This document shows positions 11,544-23,436 of a DNA stretch of 64,000 bases, piece by piece. Every line of letters begins with the position of its first letter. Positions within the stretch are counted from its first letter, which is position 1. Under the pieces are notes generated by a model. That model ran no database searches. It worked only from the letters and a program-made list of their open reading frames with translations, and had not been told where the DNA came from. The DNA is taken from the NCBI GenBank assembly GCA_021234155.1, contig JAJEKV010000035.1:5566596-5630595 (forward strand). The letters run 5' to 3'. The position numbers and the translations under genes were made by a program. Origin of the DNA: Isoetes taiwanensis (taxonomy: Eukaryota > Streptophyta > Lycopodiopsida > Isoetales > Isoetaceae).

Positions 11544-12123
11544 AATATATGTTTCTGTATAAGGAGAAAAATATTAAACATGCTGCCTGCATATAATGTG
11601 GCATTTTCTAATCTGTTCTTCCCCAATACAAACATTCCCATTCAGGAGAAATGCATGCAGCAACAGATCTCTATCCTCTCTCTTGACAGACAAAACTTTT
11701 AACCACCTACATGGCAACATGCATTTCCTTTTACGTAAAATTTAATAGGCATAACAAATGTAAATATTCCAAAAGTAGAAACAACCTTGCCTTGCAAGGT
11801 CATGACGCAAATAGAAGATGATTGATTACATGTTCCACATTTCTTTGTGAACAATGCACTGAATTATACGTCTGCATCTTGTGCAAAAATATATAAATCA
11901 CTTTCAAAGGAAAACTTACGAAGCAAACATGAAAAATATTCAATACCCTTAAAAGGAGATGGTGGCTTGAACTGAGCCACCAACCTCGCACAACTAAGAT
12001 TCACAAGTAATGTGTTTTTACAATCAAAAACGCATAATGAAAAGCTGCCTTTTATTATTATTCCTGTAGCTTTCATAATGTTTGTTTCATGCGTGTTTAG
12101 CACTTAGACTATGTGCAATTCAA
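11544..12123 (+). repeat. 580-bp dispersed repeat, copy 1 (copy 2 at 46013-46590)
   Basis: Starts near AATATATGTTT then AAGGAGAAAAATATTAAACA and ends near TAGCACTTAGACTATG. The second copy, 34.5 kb away, is collinear and very similar, with short indels. It joins the hairpin mosaic abruptly at about 11544. No terminal repeats or coding domain are recognised. Confidence 0.9.
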
Positions 12124-12501
12124 AACAGAGCATTGAATCTTTTATTATCCACCATTTACCTGAAATATCAAATGTAAAGGGCCCTAGATAAAGCTTAAGA
12201 TGCTAAAAACATTTCGCGTGTAAACATGTGCCCGAAGAAAGATTTGAGATCACAGAGGCCATAGGCAAATCCGGCGGTGAGCAGCTTTTAGCCAAAATGA
12301 TTTGAACTATGAAAAATGAGAGGAAGACAAATGCACAAGGAAAAAAAAAAACATTCGCAAGGGAAAAAAAAAAACATCTATGCGGATAATTTGCGGTGTT
12401 TTGGGCACGTAGACAATAGATAGGCATTACGCCTTCGCGTCCTATCTTACGCCGCCACGTGGCTCTTTCTTTTCCAAGAAATTCATCTACTAAAAACCCT
12501 T

Positions 12502-12634
12502 GGGATGATGGGGGAGTGACGTATAGAGGGCCAGGATGTTAGGATCATTTTGAATATTCCTTTTGGACGGGATGAGGAGGAGTGTCGTATAGAGGGCCGG
12601 ATGTTAGAATAATTTAGAATATTCCTTTTGGACA
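12502..12634. repeat. Two-unit tandem repeat, period about 66
   Basis: Two units share GTATAGAGGGCC, GGATGTTAG and GAATATTCCTTTTGGAC. No gene is associated. Confidence 0.8.
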
Positions 12635-12877
12635 GCATTCATATTCCAACACCAAAGGAATCCATTCATGCATTTGAAGCCATTATGAGTAGAGATAGTC
12701 CAGTTATTTATTGGTCTGCTTTTTAACAGTCTCCAAGGACTTTGCAACAATGGCATGTGGCTCATATTATGATCACTATCATTGTGTTCATGGTTATTAT
12801 GGTTATTGTGGTTATGGTTATTATGGTTACCTTTCGAGGCAGGGGTCCTAGTAGTAATGATTGTACTAGTCCATTGT

Positions 12878-12950
12878 ATGGGTCCCATGACCTATTGGTC
12901 TCCGTGGACGTTAAAAAAAACTATTCTATTCTATTCTATTCTATTCTATT
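12878..12950 (+). repeat. LINE-3'-end-like tail with (TATTC)n
   Basis: CCTATTGGTCTCCGTGGAC followed by an A-run and five or so CTATT units. The same arrangement occurs at 58236-58302, and the core resembles the 3' end of the LINE at 6781-6821 (CCTGATGGTCTCATAGATGG then A-rich). This is probably a 5'-truncated relative of that LINE; only the tail is recognisable. Confidence 0.5.
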
Positions 12951-15174
12951 GCTCTTGCTCTTGTTCCTGCTCGTCTTGTACATGCTCTTCTTCCACTTCC
13001 TCATGCAAGAAGCCGGTGGTTCTCAAAGTGAATATGACATGCAACAAATGCAAAGAAAATTCTAAAGGCCTTAAGCAACATAAAAGGTAAGGTACTTTGT
13101 AAGACTGCCCAAGGATTTAAATTTTTGAAAACCTTTAGACAATTATTTTTTAGATGCCTGCCATATTTGGATAATTGAGGCTTTTTACCATTTTGGTGGT
13201 ATTCTTTTATTTCCAGGTGCAACGGACATTGATGTGGATCTAGAGAACCAAAAGGTGTGATGAAGGGGGATGTGAGAAGAGGAGTGCATAAGGAAGATAG
13301 AGAAGTTAGGGAAGACGGTGAAGCCTTGGCCCAAAAGAGAAATTGAGTGTAAGAAGCTAGAAATAATCTATGTCACTCGGTATGTAAATCCATATGTCAA
13401 TCCTTGTGTCACATGTTGTGCAAGTGTATGTTGTTGTCGTGATTCTTACTCCAACTCCTGCGGCTTTTATGTGAGGATTTTCGCTCTCTTTCTTTTTCCT
13501 ATTTTTATATTCCAATGTTGGGGCGACCTGAGGAGGTTTATTCTCTCCATGGTCTAATGGGTATTTCTTAAGAGAGATATTTGTAGTTGTATTTTGGACG
13601 TTTGTTATCCTTCGACATTTAAGGAATACAATGGTATTTTTTGATAGTTATATTTGTGGTTGTATTTTGGACGTTTCTTACCCTTTGACTTTAAGGAATC
13701 TATTTGTTAATTGCGTTAAGGAAGTGTGCTTTTGTAAATTATACATTTTTTTAACATAACATATGCATATCATATCGGTTAATTGAAGTCGAAGGAATAT
13801 ATTGGTGGCATTCTATGCTTTTGTTTTGTAATTCTTAAGAGAAAATTCCAATTCCAGTTGTGGAAACTCTGCATTCCTTAATTTCCACTTGTGGAAACCT
13901 TGCATTTTGCTTGAATCTAACTTTTAATCCTTAATCTTGTAAATATTTTCATATGAAACTTCGAGTATTTTCTACTTCACATTCCATATCTGCAGCATCC
14001 AAATTTTGTGTTCAAATTCTACTTATGGGATAGAGTGCTGCCCTTTCCATGTTGTGGATTATTAAACAAATCTGTAATTTTGAAGCTTGCTTTCTTTGAG
14101 TTGTTTATCACACTTTGTTTTCGTATTGTTAATTGGTTCATGGTTTGGTATCATTGTTAGCGTCCTTATTGGTCTTCTAGTTGTCCTCCCCTAGTTTGGG
14201 TTCTCACAATTTTGCATCAAGTTGAAGTGTTTGAAGTTCCTATATGTCTTGCATTGAGTTGACGTGCTTCACATGGCATTTTAGCTAGTGCACTCACATA
14301 TCTCGGTATCTCAATAGATCACGTTTCCTTGGGTCTCAAATGTTAAGCCACTTTCCTTTATGCATGTTGTTTGAGGTCCTTTGTGCTTTTTAAGTCGTCT
14401 TGTCCTTTGCCTTATGTTTCTATTAGGGTACTTAGATGTGCTACTTTGTTAGTGTCTGCTCTTTTTTCTTGTGGTTTCTATTGAGCCCCTAGTCATTTTA
14501 TTTTAAATATTTAGTACAATTTGCACGGTGTTCGACTTACATTACAATGTTCAATCTGATTCCTTAGGTTTAGGTCTTGTATGCGCATCATATTTTAATT
14601 TCCTTGGTTCGATCTTTCATTAGAGTTAGAGATTTTACTTTTCTCCATGTTATTTTTGTCAAAGAGGTGGAGATGAGCCTTGGATTAGGTGAGAATGACC
14701 TTGTACTTATTGCGTATTTGGTTTGGGATAGAAGTCAACTAAGACTCTTTTGATCTCTAATCCCTTTAGTTGCGCATCGTAATTTGGGCTTGAAATTTTG
14801 CAGTTGCACTTTACTTTTGAAGTTCTTTGGCTACTTATAGTTCTTTGGCATGACATAATAATACTATCTGCCTATCTCTTTCTTGGAGAATTAAGAGTTA
14901 TAGTTTTCTTTCTCGTGCTCGTGTATACTCATTTTTGTTTGCAAGGTTCTTGATTTTTAGTCCACTTCTCATTAGATTTTTCAAGTCACTCTTTCTAGTT
15001 TTTTCTTGAGTTGATTGTTACATGCTTGACGCGAGAGGCTTCTTTAGTGGGTGTTACTTTGTCGGGTTTTGTTGCATGAATTGCTTGGTTCTTTGCATTT
15101 CGAGGTTTTGTGGTTTTGGACACTTGTTTGTAATCCCGTATGTTTTGGTTTGATGGAGCCTTTTGTTTAGGTCC

Positions 15175-15218
<44 letters not shown>

Positions 15219-16000
15219 TGAGTGAATATGTTGTACTATTTTTTCTTAGTAAATGAATAGGTTGCGTTTGAGCCTTCATAGTTGCGGTGGAGGTTTGGTG
15301 TTTTGGACACAGAGCTGTAGTTTGAGTTTCGACGTCCGTTGGGGTTCTTTGTAGTGAGTCAAATTGGCGTTCTTTGTAGTGAGGCAAGTCCCTCCGTCAT
15401 GATCTTTTCTAGTTTGGTGTTCCTACTCTTGCACTTTTATTTCATTTTTGTGAGATGCTCTAGGATCGGTTCTTCTCAGCAATGTTTTGAGTTGTTAAGC
15501 TTAGGATAGTTCATGTTCGTAGATTATCAGGGTATTGTACTATTCTTTTTAGTATTCTTGGATGTTTGGATGTGTTCTGTACGTGTCAACTTTGAGTGGT
15601 GTTCACCTGCCCGCATAGGAGTTTGAAGGGTAGTTCGCCTTGGTTGATCCTTGTGCCGGTAGGTGGTGGTATGCAAGATCGTTCAGCTATCTAGTAGTCA
15701 CATGCCTTCATTCCTTTTTGTAGTGTTGTATAGGTCACATCATTTTGTTGTGTCTTCATTGGAATTGAGTAGGAGTGGTATGTTGTGTTGTTAAGCTTAA
15801 AATAGTTCATGTTGGCAGCTTAGCAGGATGTCGTAGTACTCTTTTTAGTATTCCTCGTTGTTTGGATGTGCTTTGGTCTCTTGCTCCCCATCGCCTGCTC
15901 ATTTTTTATTTGCCTTGGTGGTTGTTGAGTGGTGACATTGTACCCTTAATTCTCTTAGACATTTAGTTTCCTGTTTTTCTGCCTCTGTTTTCAGCATGTT
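12951..16000. other. T-rich non-coding stretch, no gene seen
   Basis: No open frame with a recognisable domain on either strand. It holds a 40-base T-run (15177-15216) and a diverged duplication (15492-15574 against 15788-15870, both with TTGTTAAGCTTA and TTTTTAGTATTC). Its composition resembles 1-2299 on the same strand. Confidence 0.5.
15177..15216 (+). repeat. Poly-T tract (40 bases)
   Basis: Uninterrupted T-run; on the minus strand it is a poly-A and could be the tail of a retroposed sequence, but no coding remnant is recognised next to it. Confidence 0.95.
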
Positions 16001-16038
16001 GTTTCGTTGTGTTGGTTGAGTGCAACTAGGCTCTAGAA
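15991..16038 (+). repeat. 48-bp perfect direct repeat, copy 1 (copy 2 at 16678-16725)
   Basis: Starts TCAGCATGTTGTTTCGTTGT and ends CTAGGCTCTAGAA. Copy 2 is identical over 48 bases, 687 bp downstream. Perfect identity is unusual in a region whose other repeats are badly diverged. Confidence 0.95.
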
Positions 16039-16677
16039 GTGCGATTTATCTGCGTTTTGAGATTAGCAGATAAATCCGCTTCTTGAGGCTAGTTGAAAGA
16101 GTCTCCCTTACAGTATTTATAGCCTTCTTGTATTCCTCTCATTTTCATCAGCTGTCGTTGAGCCTCCCCTTTGTGGTCGCATGCCCCCCTCCCCCCCGCC
16201 CTTTGAAGTTGTAGCCCAGCATCGTAACTCTGCTCTATTGAAGTTTTCTTGTAGTCAATGTCTTAGTTTTTCATGTTGAGTGGCTCATTGTTTGACTTCT
16301 TGATCTTGCGATGGTGGGGGCTCTCATGCCAAGCATCGTTGTTGGGGTAGTTCTTATGTCTTGAATGTTGGGATTTAAGTGGGCGTTGATGTTGCCGGCC
16401 CTTGCGCCATGGTGGTGGGCCCTCGTGTGCCAAAGATGTGGCAGCCTTTGTGCCAAGATTGGGGTCCTCGTACCAGGGGTTTCTTTGTTCCTTTTGCAGA
16501 TTTGCTCAAAGATGGATGTGGAAACGTCTTTTGCGAGTTTTTCGACAATCTTGGCATGTTGGGGTCGTGCTGGATATTAGCTACGGAGGCCTACAAATCT
16601 TTATGAACTTATATTTTGAGTTTTTGAATCCTTTTTGGCACTTTGATGCCTTTTATATGCCCAAAAAGGCCGGTGTA

Positions 16678-16725
16678 TCAGCATGTTGTTTCGTTGTGTT
16701 GGTTGAGTGCAACTAGGCTCTAGAA
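16678..16725 (+). repeat. 48-bp perfect direct repeat, copy 2
   Basis: Identical to 15991-16038. The intervening 16039-16677 has no recognised gene. Confidence 0.95.
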
Positions 16726-17148
16726 ATTACCATTATACTGTATAGTAGAAAATGTGCCTAAGTCACATAAGGTAAAAGATTCTAAGTTTTAGGTATGGTC
16801 AAGTTGAATGTGTGTGCAGTGTAAATCTATTGCGCCCCCGAAATATCTCTTTCCTAAGATTTGGGCGTAGATGGGCCAGCAAAAGGGGGACTTCGAATTT
16901 TTTTTTCTGTATGGTCTGAGGGGCGCTCTTTTTTGTGCCTGCTCTACATGGTCGAAAATAGCAGCTTTCTTTTCACGGGGCTGCTAAGAACAGCCCGATG
17001 TAGGCGCCCAGACAGCTAGACCCATGTAAAAATGATGCCTTTGCCCAAATCGAGCTGTTGGGGTTTGTGTTTATGGCTGGCGATTACATCTTCGGCGTCT
17101 GTTGGTAGTGGAGATAAGAATTGAGTTTCTTTTTTGCAAGATTAGAAG

Positions 17149-18071
17149 ATGTTCTTTCATAAGCTTGCAAGGAAAACTGGGAAAGGTTCCTTGGATGCAG
17201 AGGGCAGGCCTCCAGAGAGTAGTGATGTTGCTGCTTGTAAAAGTCTGTGGAAAGATTTTAGCCTTGCAAATGATCCGAATTTCCACAAAAGCTCCCACAT
17301 GGAAGTGAAGCAGTCTGTTCCTGCAGATATCCAGGGCCTCTTGCATGAAGCTGTGAGGCCCCATGCTTCTGTGCAGCCATCTAAACTAGCCAGCCCTTGT
17401 GCCAAAGGTCCGAATTTTGCCACAGTAGCTGTTGTGTTTGTAGATAGGGGTCCAGGGAAACAAGTTTTTTCCCAGGCAAGAAGCTTGCAGTGAGGAAGAA
17501 AGTGATCAGCAAGCCCCCAAGACATGTTGCTGCTACCAGAGATGAGCCCTCTTCCTTGAATCTAGTAGTGTTGGTGGTGTAGATGTGTGGAAGTCTATAT
17601 ATACTGTTGTTTGTAGTTTCCTGAAATTTGACTGCCTGGGGGGTATTGTGAGCTTGGAGAGGGGCTCCAACCTCGACCATCTCCATGTTCAGGTGGCCTT
17701 CATAGTTGCTCTCACTAGTCCTGTGGCTGTAAACTTGAGACTGAAAAAGAGCATGGGATGGGACACACAGAAATTTGTTGGGGGAGTTATCATGTGCAAG
17801 GCCCTTAAGGACACAAAGATGCACTGTTATGAGGGAATGATAGGCTACTGCCTAAAGGACTTATGTACGCTCCATCATAGACATCACGTGAAGAATGTGA
17901 CAGCGGATCAAATTGAAAGGGGTAAGAATCTCTATGCTTTGTATGGGGCTGGAGACAATAAGAACTGTGTCACTCTTGATAACCGTAACTTGTTTGCAAA
18001 AGCAAAACATTTCCATATGTACCATGGCCGTAGGCACATCAGTGCTTCACTTGTTCAAACCATATGTAAAA
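17149..18071 (+). pseudogene. HUH endonuclease (Rep-type) gene, frameshifted and C-terminally cut
   Basis: A first open block (17149-17493) is unrecognised Lys/Pro/Ser-rich sequence. The frame then changes between about 17473 and 17580. The block from 17585 shows GGIVSLERG, then DHLHVQ: an HUH motif with His32-Leu-His34 (codons at 17678 and 17684). GYCLKD follows, with Tyr88 at 17846 and Lys91, the Y-x-x-K pattern of single-tyrosine Rep nucleases. Motifs KNLYAL, NLFAKAKHF and SASLVQTICK follow in the order I expect for eukaryotic Rep-like transposon proteins (Replitron-type). The role would be nicking and rolling-circle-type transfer of ssDNA. Similarity stops at about 18071, where CTAG plus a hairpin begins. 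The family call is from motif memory, not a search. Confidence 0.55.
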
Positions 18072-18099
18072 CTAGTAACGGTGCCCAGCGTTGCTGGGC
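18072..18099 (-). mobile_element. Helitron-like 3' terminus (CTAG + hairpin)
   Basis: On the minus strand the order is GCCCAGC-AAC-GCTGGGC, then ACCGTTA, then CTAG, then T. A GC-rich stem a few bases before a terminal CTRR, with insertion between A and T, is the classic Helitron 3' end. The flanking plus-strand base at 18071 is A and the base after CTAG on the minus strand is T, as expected. The element would extend rightward from here. I could not find its 5' TC end. Confidence 0.5.
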
Positions 18100-20430
18100 A
18101 TAAGTTCAACCTGTAAATGTTTTGGCCGCAATAAAAAAAAATGTGCAGTAATAGTCTAACTTTTGTAACTTCTTATTATAACAAAAACTTCTTAAAGCTT
18201 TAACAACATTTTAAATGAAACCTAGCTCCTTCATGTTAGATAATATTGCATTTCGTATCTTTTTGAGGTTCGAGGTTTGAGGTTTGAGGTTTTTCTACCC
18301 TTGTTTACCTAGGCAAAATTGAAAACCGATTAATGACAGACCTGTTAATGATCCCACTATTTTCCAACTGGCATTCTGCTCTATACTAATGTCAATGAAC
18401 TTGTTGTTAGTTCCTCCACGTTGTAAGAGGCCAACATTTTTATTACGTAATGCCACACTCATCTCCCACTTATTGACTTAGCACAATGTTATGTTTTACA
18501 CTTGTGTTAGCATTAATATTTGTTTTGAGACATATTGAGGGTTGAAACATATTGACATTACGACTTAACATTTGCACTTATGCTAGCATTGATTGTGTTA
18601 GCATAATGTGACTGGGTTGAGACATATTGAGGGTTGAAACATATTGACATTATGACTTTAACATTTGCACTTATGCTAGCATTAATTGTATTATCATAAT
18701 GACCGGAGACAATAGAAATCTCTATAAATCTTATATCGAATGCAATGGTCTCATCAAAAATATCAAATGTGAAATGAATGCCAATTTTGCCCTTGTACAA
18801 TTATGATTCCAACTATGTTTCATGAGGTGTGCGTTGTTGTCCTATTCAACAATCTTGGGAGGTGTGCCTGAATTCTTCTTGTTGTCCTATTCAACAACCT
18901 TCCTTATTTTATTTTATAAAATTTTAAAAAACCAAGCCTAGTTGTGTTTATGTAAGGGGCAACCCCTTATATATTAACACAAATCTCACACAATAGTCAC
19001 TCATAGTCCACCAATTTTTGCAAGCATCGTTCATGGTTCACACAATCTAGCATATAAACTTAAGCATTATAAATCCCAACTTTCTTGAGGTGGTCTCTTC
19101 ATGTAAAGCTAAACGTAGTCATCACTTGCAGCCAGTACAGATCACATGGGCAAAATTTGTTATCTTGATTGCATAAAGTACATCAAAATTTATTGGAAAC
19201 AAAAATGCAGAACAACATGAGCCTTAGTGGTGGAAGGCCCTTCAACTCCCCAACATTTTCATACCCCTTTAAGTAGCCATAGCATCTAAGAGAGTTAACA
19301 ATTGGGCTAGATCTTAAATTTATCAGGTTTTTCTTATACCATAGCCACCAGAACACTTAGCAGATGTTCTTTTTGCATACTTTATATTGCCCGCTGTCCT
19401 GCAAGTGACGTTTGCCTTTATTCCCTCTTCTTTTTAGTTTTCTTTTTTTTCTCCCTTATCAAAATCCTTCCATGTCTAACATATTCTCTTGCTAAATTGT
19501 GCCATCTGTTTTGGCTTTAAGCATATTTAGTTTGAAATAGAGCATTTGTTTTCCTTGATCTGGGTTTTACCCAATACTGAACATAAGAATGGTCAGCTTA
19601 CTTAATCTATTTGCACAATAACCAGCCTAATAACCAACAGTTATTTTCAGTTATGTCTCCATCACCCGCTGTCTGAATGATGCTTGAAGGAGGTAAATCC
19701 CACATCCTTTTTTCTTTTTGTTCGGCATATCAGGAGCAGAATATATTGGAGCTTACAACAGCTGAATCATCAATCACACCGGGCTTTTTAGCATATCAAG
19801 CCATTTCATCAAGCAGGGGAAACAGAGCAGGGATATAACAACGCTAAATTTGATAGAGTTGGGGAAAAAGCATGAATTCTGCGGCAAGTAATAGCCCAAT
19901 CTATGTAAATCTGTAGCATGATATGTGTCTTCCTCAGGAACACGAAGAGAACACAGAGCTCAGCCAAAAGGGCTCCTCCATGTTCTAGTAACCAGCAATT
20001 GAATTTGAAAGTCTTTTTCATCTAACAAAGATTTGATGTACAGGTGCTCCAAATTAACAACACAACATAACGAAATTTAAGTACTAAAAACTATACCTTC
20101 AAGCAGAGGGTTCTTTGATGCCTATTCGCAACGTTTTGTGCCAAGCAGAATCCATGCAAGAACAAAGAGAGGGAATAGACACCTAAGCAGTAATTCCATA
20201 CAACCTTGGTGTTGCAGATGCTGCCATCTGCTACATACTACAGGCTTTGAAGCATTTACTCTGCTTCTCTATTTAAGATGTTTGTGGACAAATCTGATCA
20301 ACCTAGCCATGCAAAGATAGATAGATAGATAGACAACATTAAAACACAATATGCCATGTTTAAAACAGGCACATTCACAGTTAATGAGCATGAATTAAGA
20401 CGAACATCTAAAGGATAGAAATTTGACTGT
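18100..20430. other. AT-rich non-coding stretch, no gene seen
   Basis: No convincing coding frame. It contains the tandem repeat at 18527-18710 and a small palindrome near 18955-18970 (AAGGGG CA CCCCTT type). It may be the non-coding body of the Helitron whose 3' end lies at 18072. Confidence 0.4.
18527..18710. repeat. Two-unit tandem repeat, period 92
   Basis: Units starting near 18527 and 18619 share GAGACATATTGAGGGTTGAA and TTTGCACTTATGCTAGCATT. Slight divergence between them. Confidence 0.8.
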
Positions 20431-20436
20431 GCTTAC

Positions 20437-20593
20437 CTCACACTCCAGCTTGGCGAAGAGTATTAGATAGATGTTCCTCTGCTCTGTACAAAAAGCAAGC
20501 AAACACAGTAGAAATAAATCTATCTGCAACTGCTTGAAACATTATAAATTGTCTGTATTGTGCCAAGGAACTGGCTATCGTGAAATTTGGAAC
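20437..20593 (-). pseudogene. Exon-like stretch with splice-like borders, unknown protein
   Basis: On the minus strand an acceptor-like TATGTTTGCAG precedes GTTCC at 20593, and a donor-like GTAAGC follows 20437. The frame reads VPNFTIASSLAQYRQFIMFQ and then FLYRAEEHLSNTLRQAG before TGA, with balanced, host-like composition. I do not recognise the family. It may be a captured exon. Confidence 0.3.
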
Positions 20594-20697
20594 CTGCAAA
20601 CATACAAAAAACATTGAGCATACAGAAAAATACAGAAAAAGTGAATAGATGAGCACCTCGCGACATTACAGGGGCATGATCGGTATACTTGGAACCC

Positions 20698-21149
20698 CTA
20701 TCTGCTAGCAGCATCTAACTCCTGCACGGTTGCAGTCTGCCAGATCGAAGATGCAAGGGCGGTTGTTTGCATATGCAACTGCCCTACTGACTCCAAATCT
20801 GGGCGTGCCTCCTTGGCCGACCTCTGATTTGCCTTTGCCATGGTTTTGGATGGCTTCAAGCCTGCTTCTGTGAAACCCTTAGATGTAACCAAATTTACTT
20901 CAATCGACCCTTTGTGATTCCACCATATCCATATCAAACCTATCCCTGCCATCCAGCAACGCGAGATTGCTGTGCATGCCTTGCAAGCTTCAGCACATGC
21001 TTTGCAGTGCCAGATTGATCCTGAGAGCTGCAAACCTGGCCGCCGTCCCTGAATTCATCTATACAGCAGACGTCATGGGCATCCATCGACATAAAACCGC
21101 TCAGGTGCCCGCCATAGCCATCATCGAGAACTGAAGATGAGATGCTCAA
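20698..21149 (-). pseudogene. Overlapping exon-like open frames, unknown protein
   Basis: Two minus-strand frames overlap here (20698-21033 and 20940-21149). Both have mixed-amino-acid, protein-like composition (e.g. KGFTEAGLKPSKTMAKANQR and MSMDAHDVCCIDEFRDGG). No domain is recognised. They lie upstream of the exon-like stretch at 20437 on the same strand, so they could be parts of one gene fragment. Confidence 0.25.
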
Positions 21150-21380
21150 GCGTTAGCCGCCTTGAAACCATACCGAGAGGAGATAGATGCAAAATCGAGG
21201 CCGTCAGAATTTTAAGGGAAAACATTTCGCCATAGCCAAGCTTGGCCGCAAACCAAAAAAAAACCTAAAAAGGGTAATTAGGTAACGATGCAGATGATGC
21301 CACGTGGCCTGGCGAAATCTCAGCCGCCCAATCTAGGGCGCCATTCAAGACAGACATACACTATAATTTTATAATATTGG

Positions 21381-22150
21381 ATGCTGCAAACGGAGAAGTT
21401 TGTATTCAGTGGATCGTGGGTGTTGCCAACAAACACCGCCTTCACTTCTCAGCATCGTGTTGAGGCTGCCTGGAGATTGACTCTAGATCCTGCACATGCC
21501 TCCCATAGTGATATAAGGAATGTATTGTTTGGGCTGCCTCCTGGAATTGTACATGTGGAGCGAGTTGTTAAGGGGAGAAGACAATATTGGGATGCTCATG
21601 CTGGTGAGTCTTGATGAGGCCAATGCTTGTGAGATGGACAGTGATGATGGCTTTGATGATGGGAAGGGGTGTCCAGAGCCTGTAGATTTGCGAAATTCCA
21701 GCCCATGGGATGGTTTCATACCCGTGGGTGTGGAGGATTATACTTTTGCTGCTCTCTAGCTCATTTTCGCACTTTGTGTTTATGTACATATTTCATTTTT
21801 CTTGTAGGAGCTCGTAAGGAGATAGAGAAGACTAAAGGAATGGCAGATCTAGATGCGATTTTCAGCCCGGTCGTGAACCTTGACACTGATTCTGATGAAG
21901 ATCGCATTGCGGATCGCATATTGTCGCTGATGGCAAGTCAGAGTGCTTTCATTTGCACGTGGATGTGGAGTTGCTAAATAAGGAGACAATGATGTCCATT
22001 CGTGAATCGAAGACGGCTCTTGGGAATACCATATATGAGGCATTGCATTGTTTGGACATGAATGACCTGAAAGTATCCCTGAAGCAACGCAAAGTGCTCC
22101 GAGGGCAGATGAATCTTATGAGCCACACTGATAAGGCAACCATGCAATAG
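21381..22150 (+). pseudogene. Fragmented open frames, unknown protein
   Basis: Three short plus-strand frames (21381-21614, about 21840-21976, 21953-22150) have host-like composition. The middle one starts MADLDAIFSPVVNLDTDSDE; the last reads LNKETMMSIRESKTALGN and ends in a stop at 22148. They may be one protein broken by frameshifts or introns. I do not recognise it. Confidence 0.25.
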
Positions 22151-22530
22151 AGGGCCTTGGTAGAGCAGCGTTTCAGACTATTCAGGCCTAGTGTCTATGG
22201 TTTCTTGAAGCTACTCTTGTACAGTTGTTTTTGCAAGCCACTCTTGTACAGGTGTTTTTGCAATACATTATCTGTGTGAACGAGGCTCCAAAGTCATGCC
22301 GGATCCTCATTTTGATGTTCATTTCCGTGGTCTAGCGTGTTGTGCCATCATGCCTGTGGAACAAGTAACGTGCATGCAGCTTTCCACTTAAGTTGTAGAC
22401 CTATTTGCCACATTGTGATATATGAAAGCATGCTATATGTAGCATTATAACAGGGGGTTTTTCTTTCTATTTTTGTACGGTTTTCTCTAAGGTTTTCATA
22501 TGATTTGGTGGCCGTATTCATCCAAGTGTA

Positions 22531-22945
22531 CTAAATAGTATTTTTAGAGTGCACCTTTTTGTCAGCTGTTGATTTTAGAAAAGGGGGCAAATCTTGTGGT
22601 GGAGGCTTCTTTATTTTTGGTCCTCCCATTATTTTTAGGGTTTTTAGCCAACACAAGGAATATGAGACCTGGGTAACATTTAGGGCTAGGCCTTCTGGAG
22701 CCGAGGTTGCTTCTGGAGCCTGGCTGTAACATTGCGGTGGCACAGAGGTGCGCGTATTTTCAAAACTGAAAGCAATCTATCTTCGTGTCCTTTTCTGCTT
22801 CAAGTTCTTGAGTTTTTGGTTGGACATCAGGTTTTGATGCAGGTATGGTCGGATTTGGGGCAGGAACAGCCTGATTTGGAGTAACAGAAGAGCAAATCGG
22901 CATGGCCATGAGATTTTGCAGCCCTGAATGCTGTGGGTGAAACAC
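22531..22945 (-). pseudogene. Proline-rich open frames, unknown
   Basis: Minus-strand frames 22760-22945 and 22531-22743. The first is Pro/Gln-rich (AVPAPNPTIPASKPDVQPKT). No domain is recognised; they could be a low-complexity linker of a captured gene, or chance. Confidence 0.2.
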
Positions 22946-23116
22946 TAAAGAGCCAGGGGCAGCCGAAATGGGGCAGCCGGATTGTGAAAGGGGACTGCCG
23001 AATGCTTACATTGGTTGCATGCTTTGTGGAAGTAAAATCTGCTTTATTCTGGCAGTAAATAAAGAAGCTCTGTGCAAATGAAATGACTTTTGAAGCATGG
23101 GAACGAAATTTGAAGC

Positions 23117-23270
23117 ATGTATTCAGCAGGTCCTATGCCTTGTTGTGTTGGCACACAACCTTACAGAGCAAACCGTGGGGACATAGTAGCATTACTAGCT
23201 TTTAAAGCCCCATTAGAAGATCCACAGGGAGCTTTGGCAAACTGGACTGTACGTATGATAGGCAATTTTT
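23117..23270 (+). pseudogene. LRRNT fragment of an LRR receptor-like gene
   Basis: The frame contains DIVALLAFKAPLEDPQGALA followed by NWT, a clear match to the N-terminal cap (LRRNT_2) of plant LRR receptors, in which D..ALLaFK...DP.g.L..W is the signature. No LRR follows; the sequence changes after about 23252, where GTACGT could be a donor site. A short orphan piece. Confidence 0.55.
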
Positions 23271-23436
23271 CTGATAGATTTCAACTTTTCTTGCTAAACT
23301 TGGCTTTCACATACATTGAAGTGCGATAATAGTTGTCTATTTCCTTGCCTTATTATCTTCCTTGTGCATGCATGTTGACAGACTAACACTGGCTCCTCCA
23401 GTTTCTCTTTTGCAGAAGCCATAAAAGACCAAGAAA

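Noticed and set aside
12604-12888. His/Asn-rich minus-strand frame
   Set aside because: Encoded by a short ATGGTTATT-type repeat; no conserved domain.
15177-15216. Poly-T as the tail of a minus-strand processed pseudogene
   Set aside because: No coding remnant was recognised on the adjacent minus-strand sequence.
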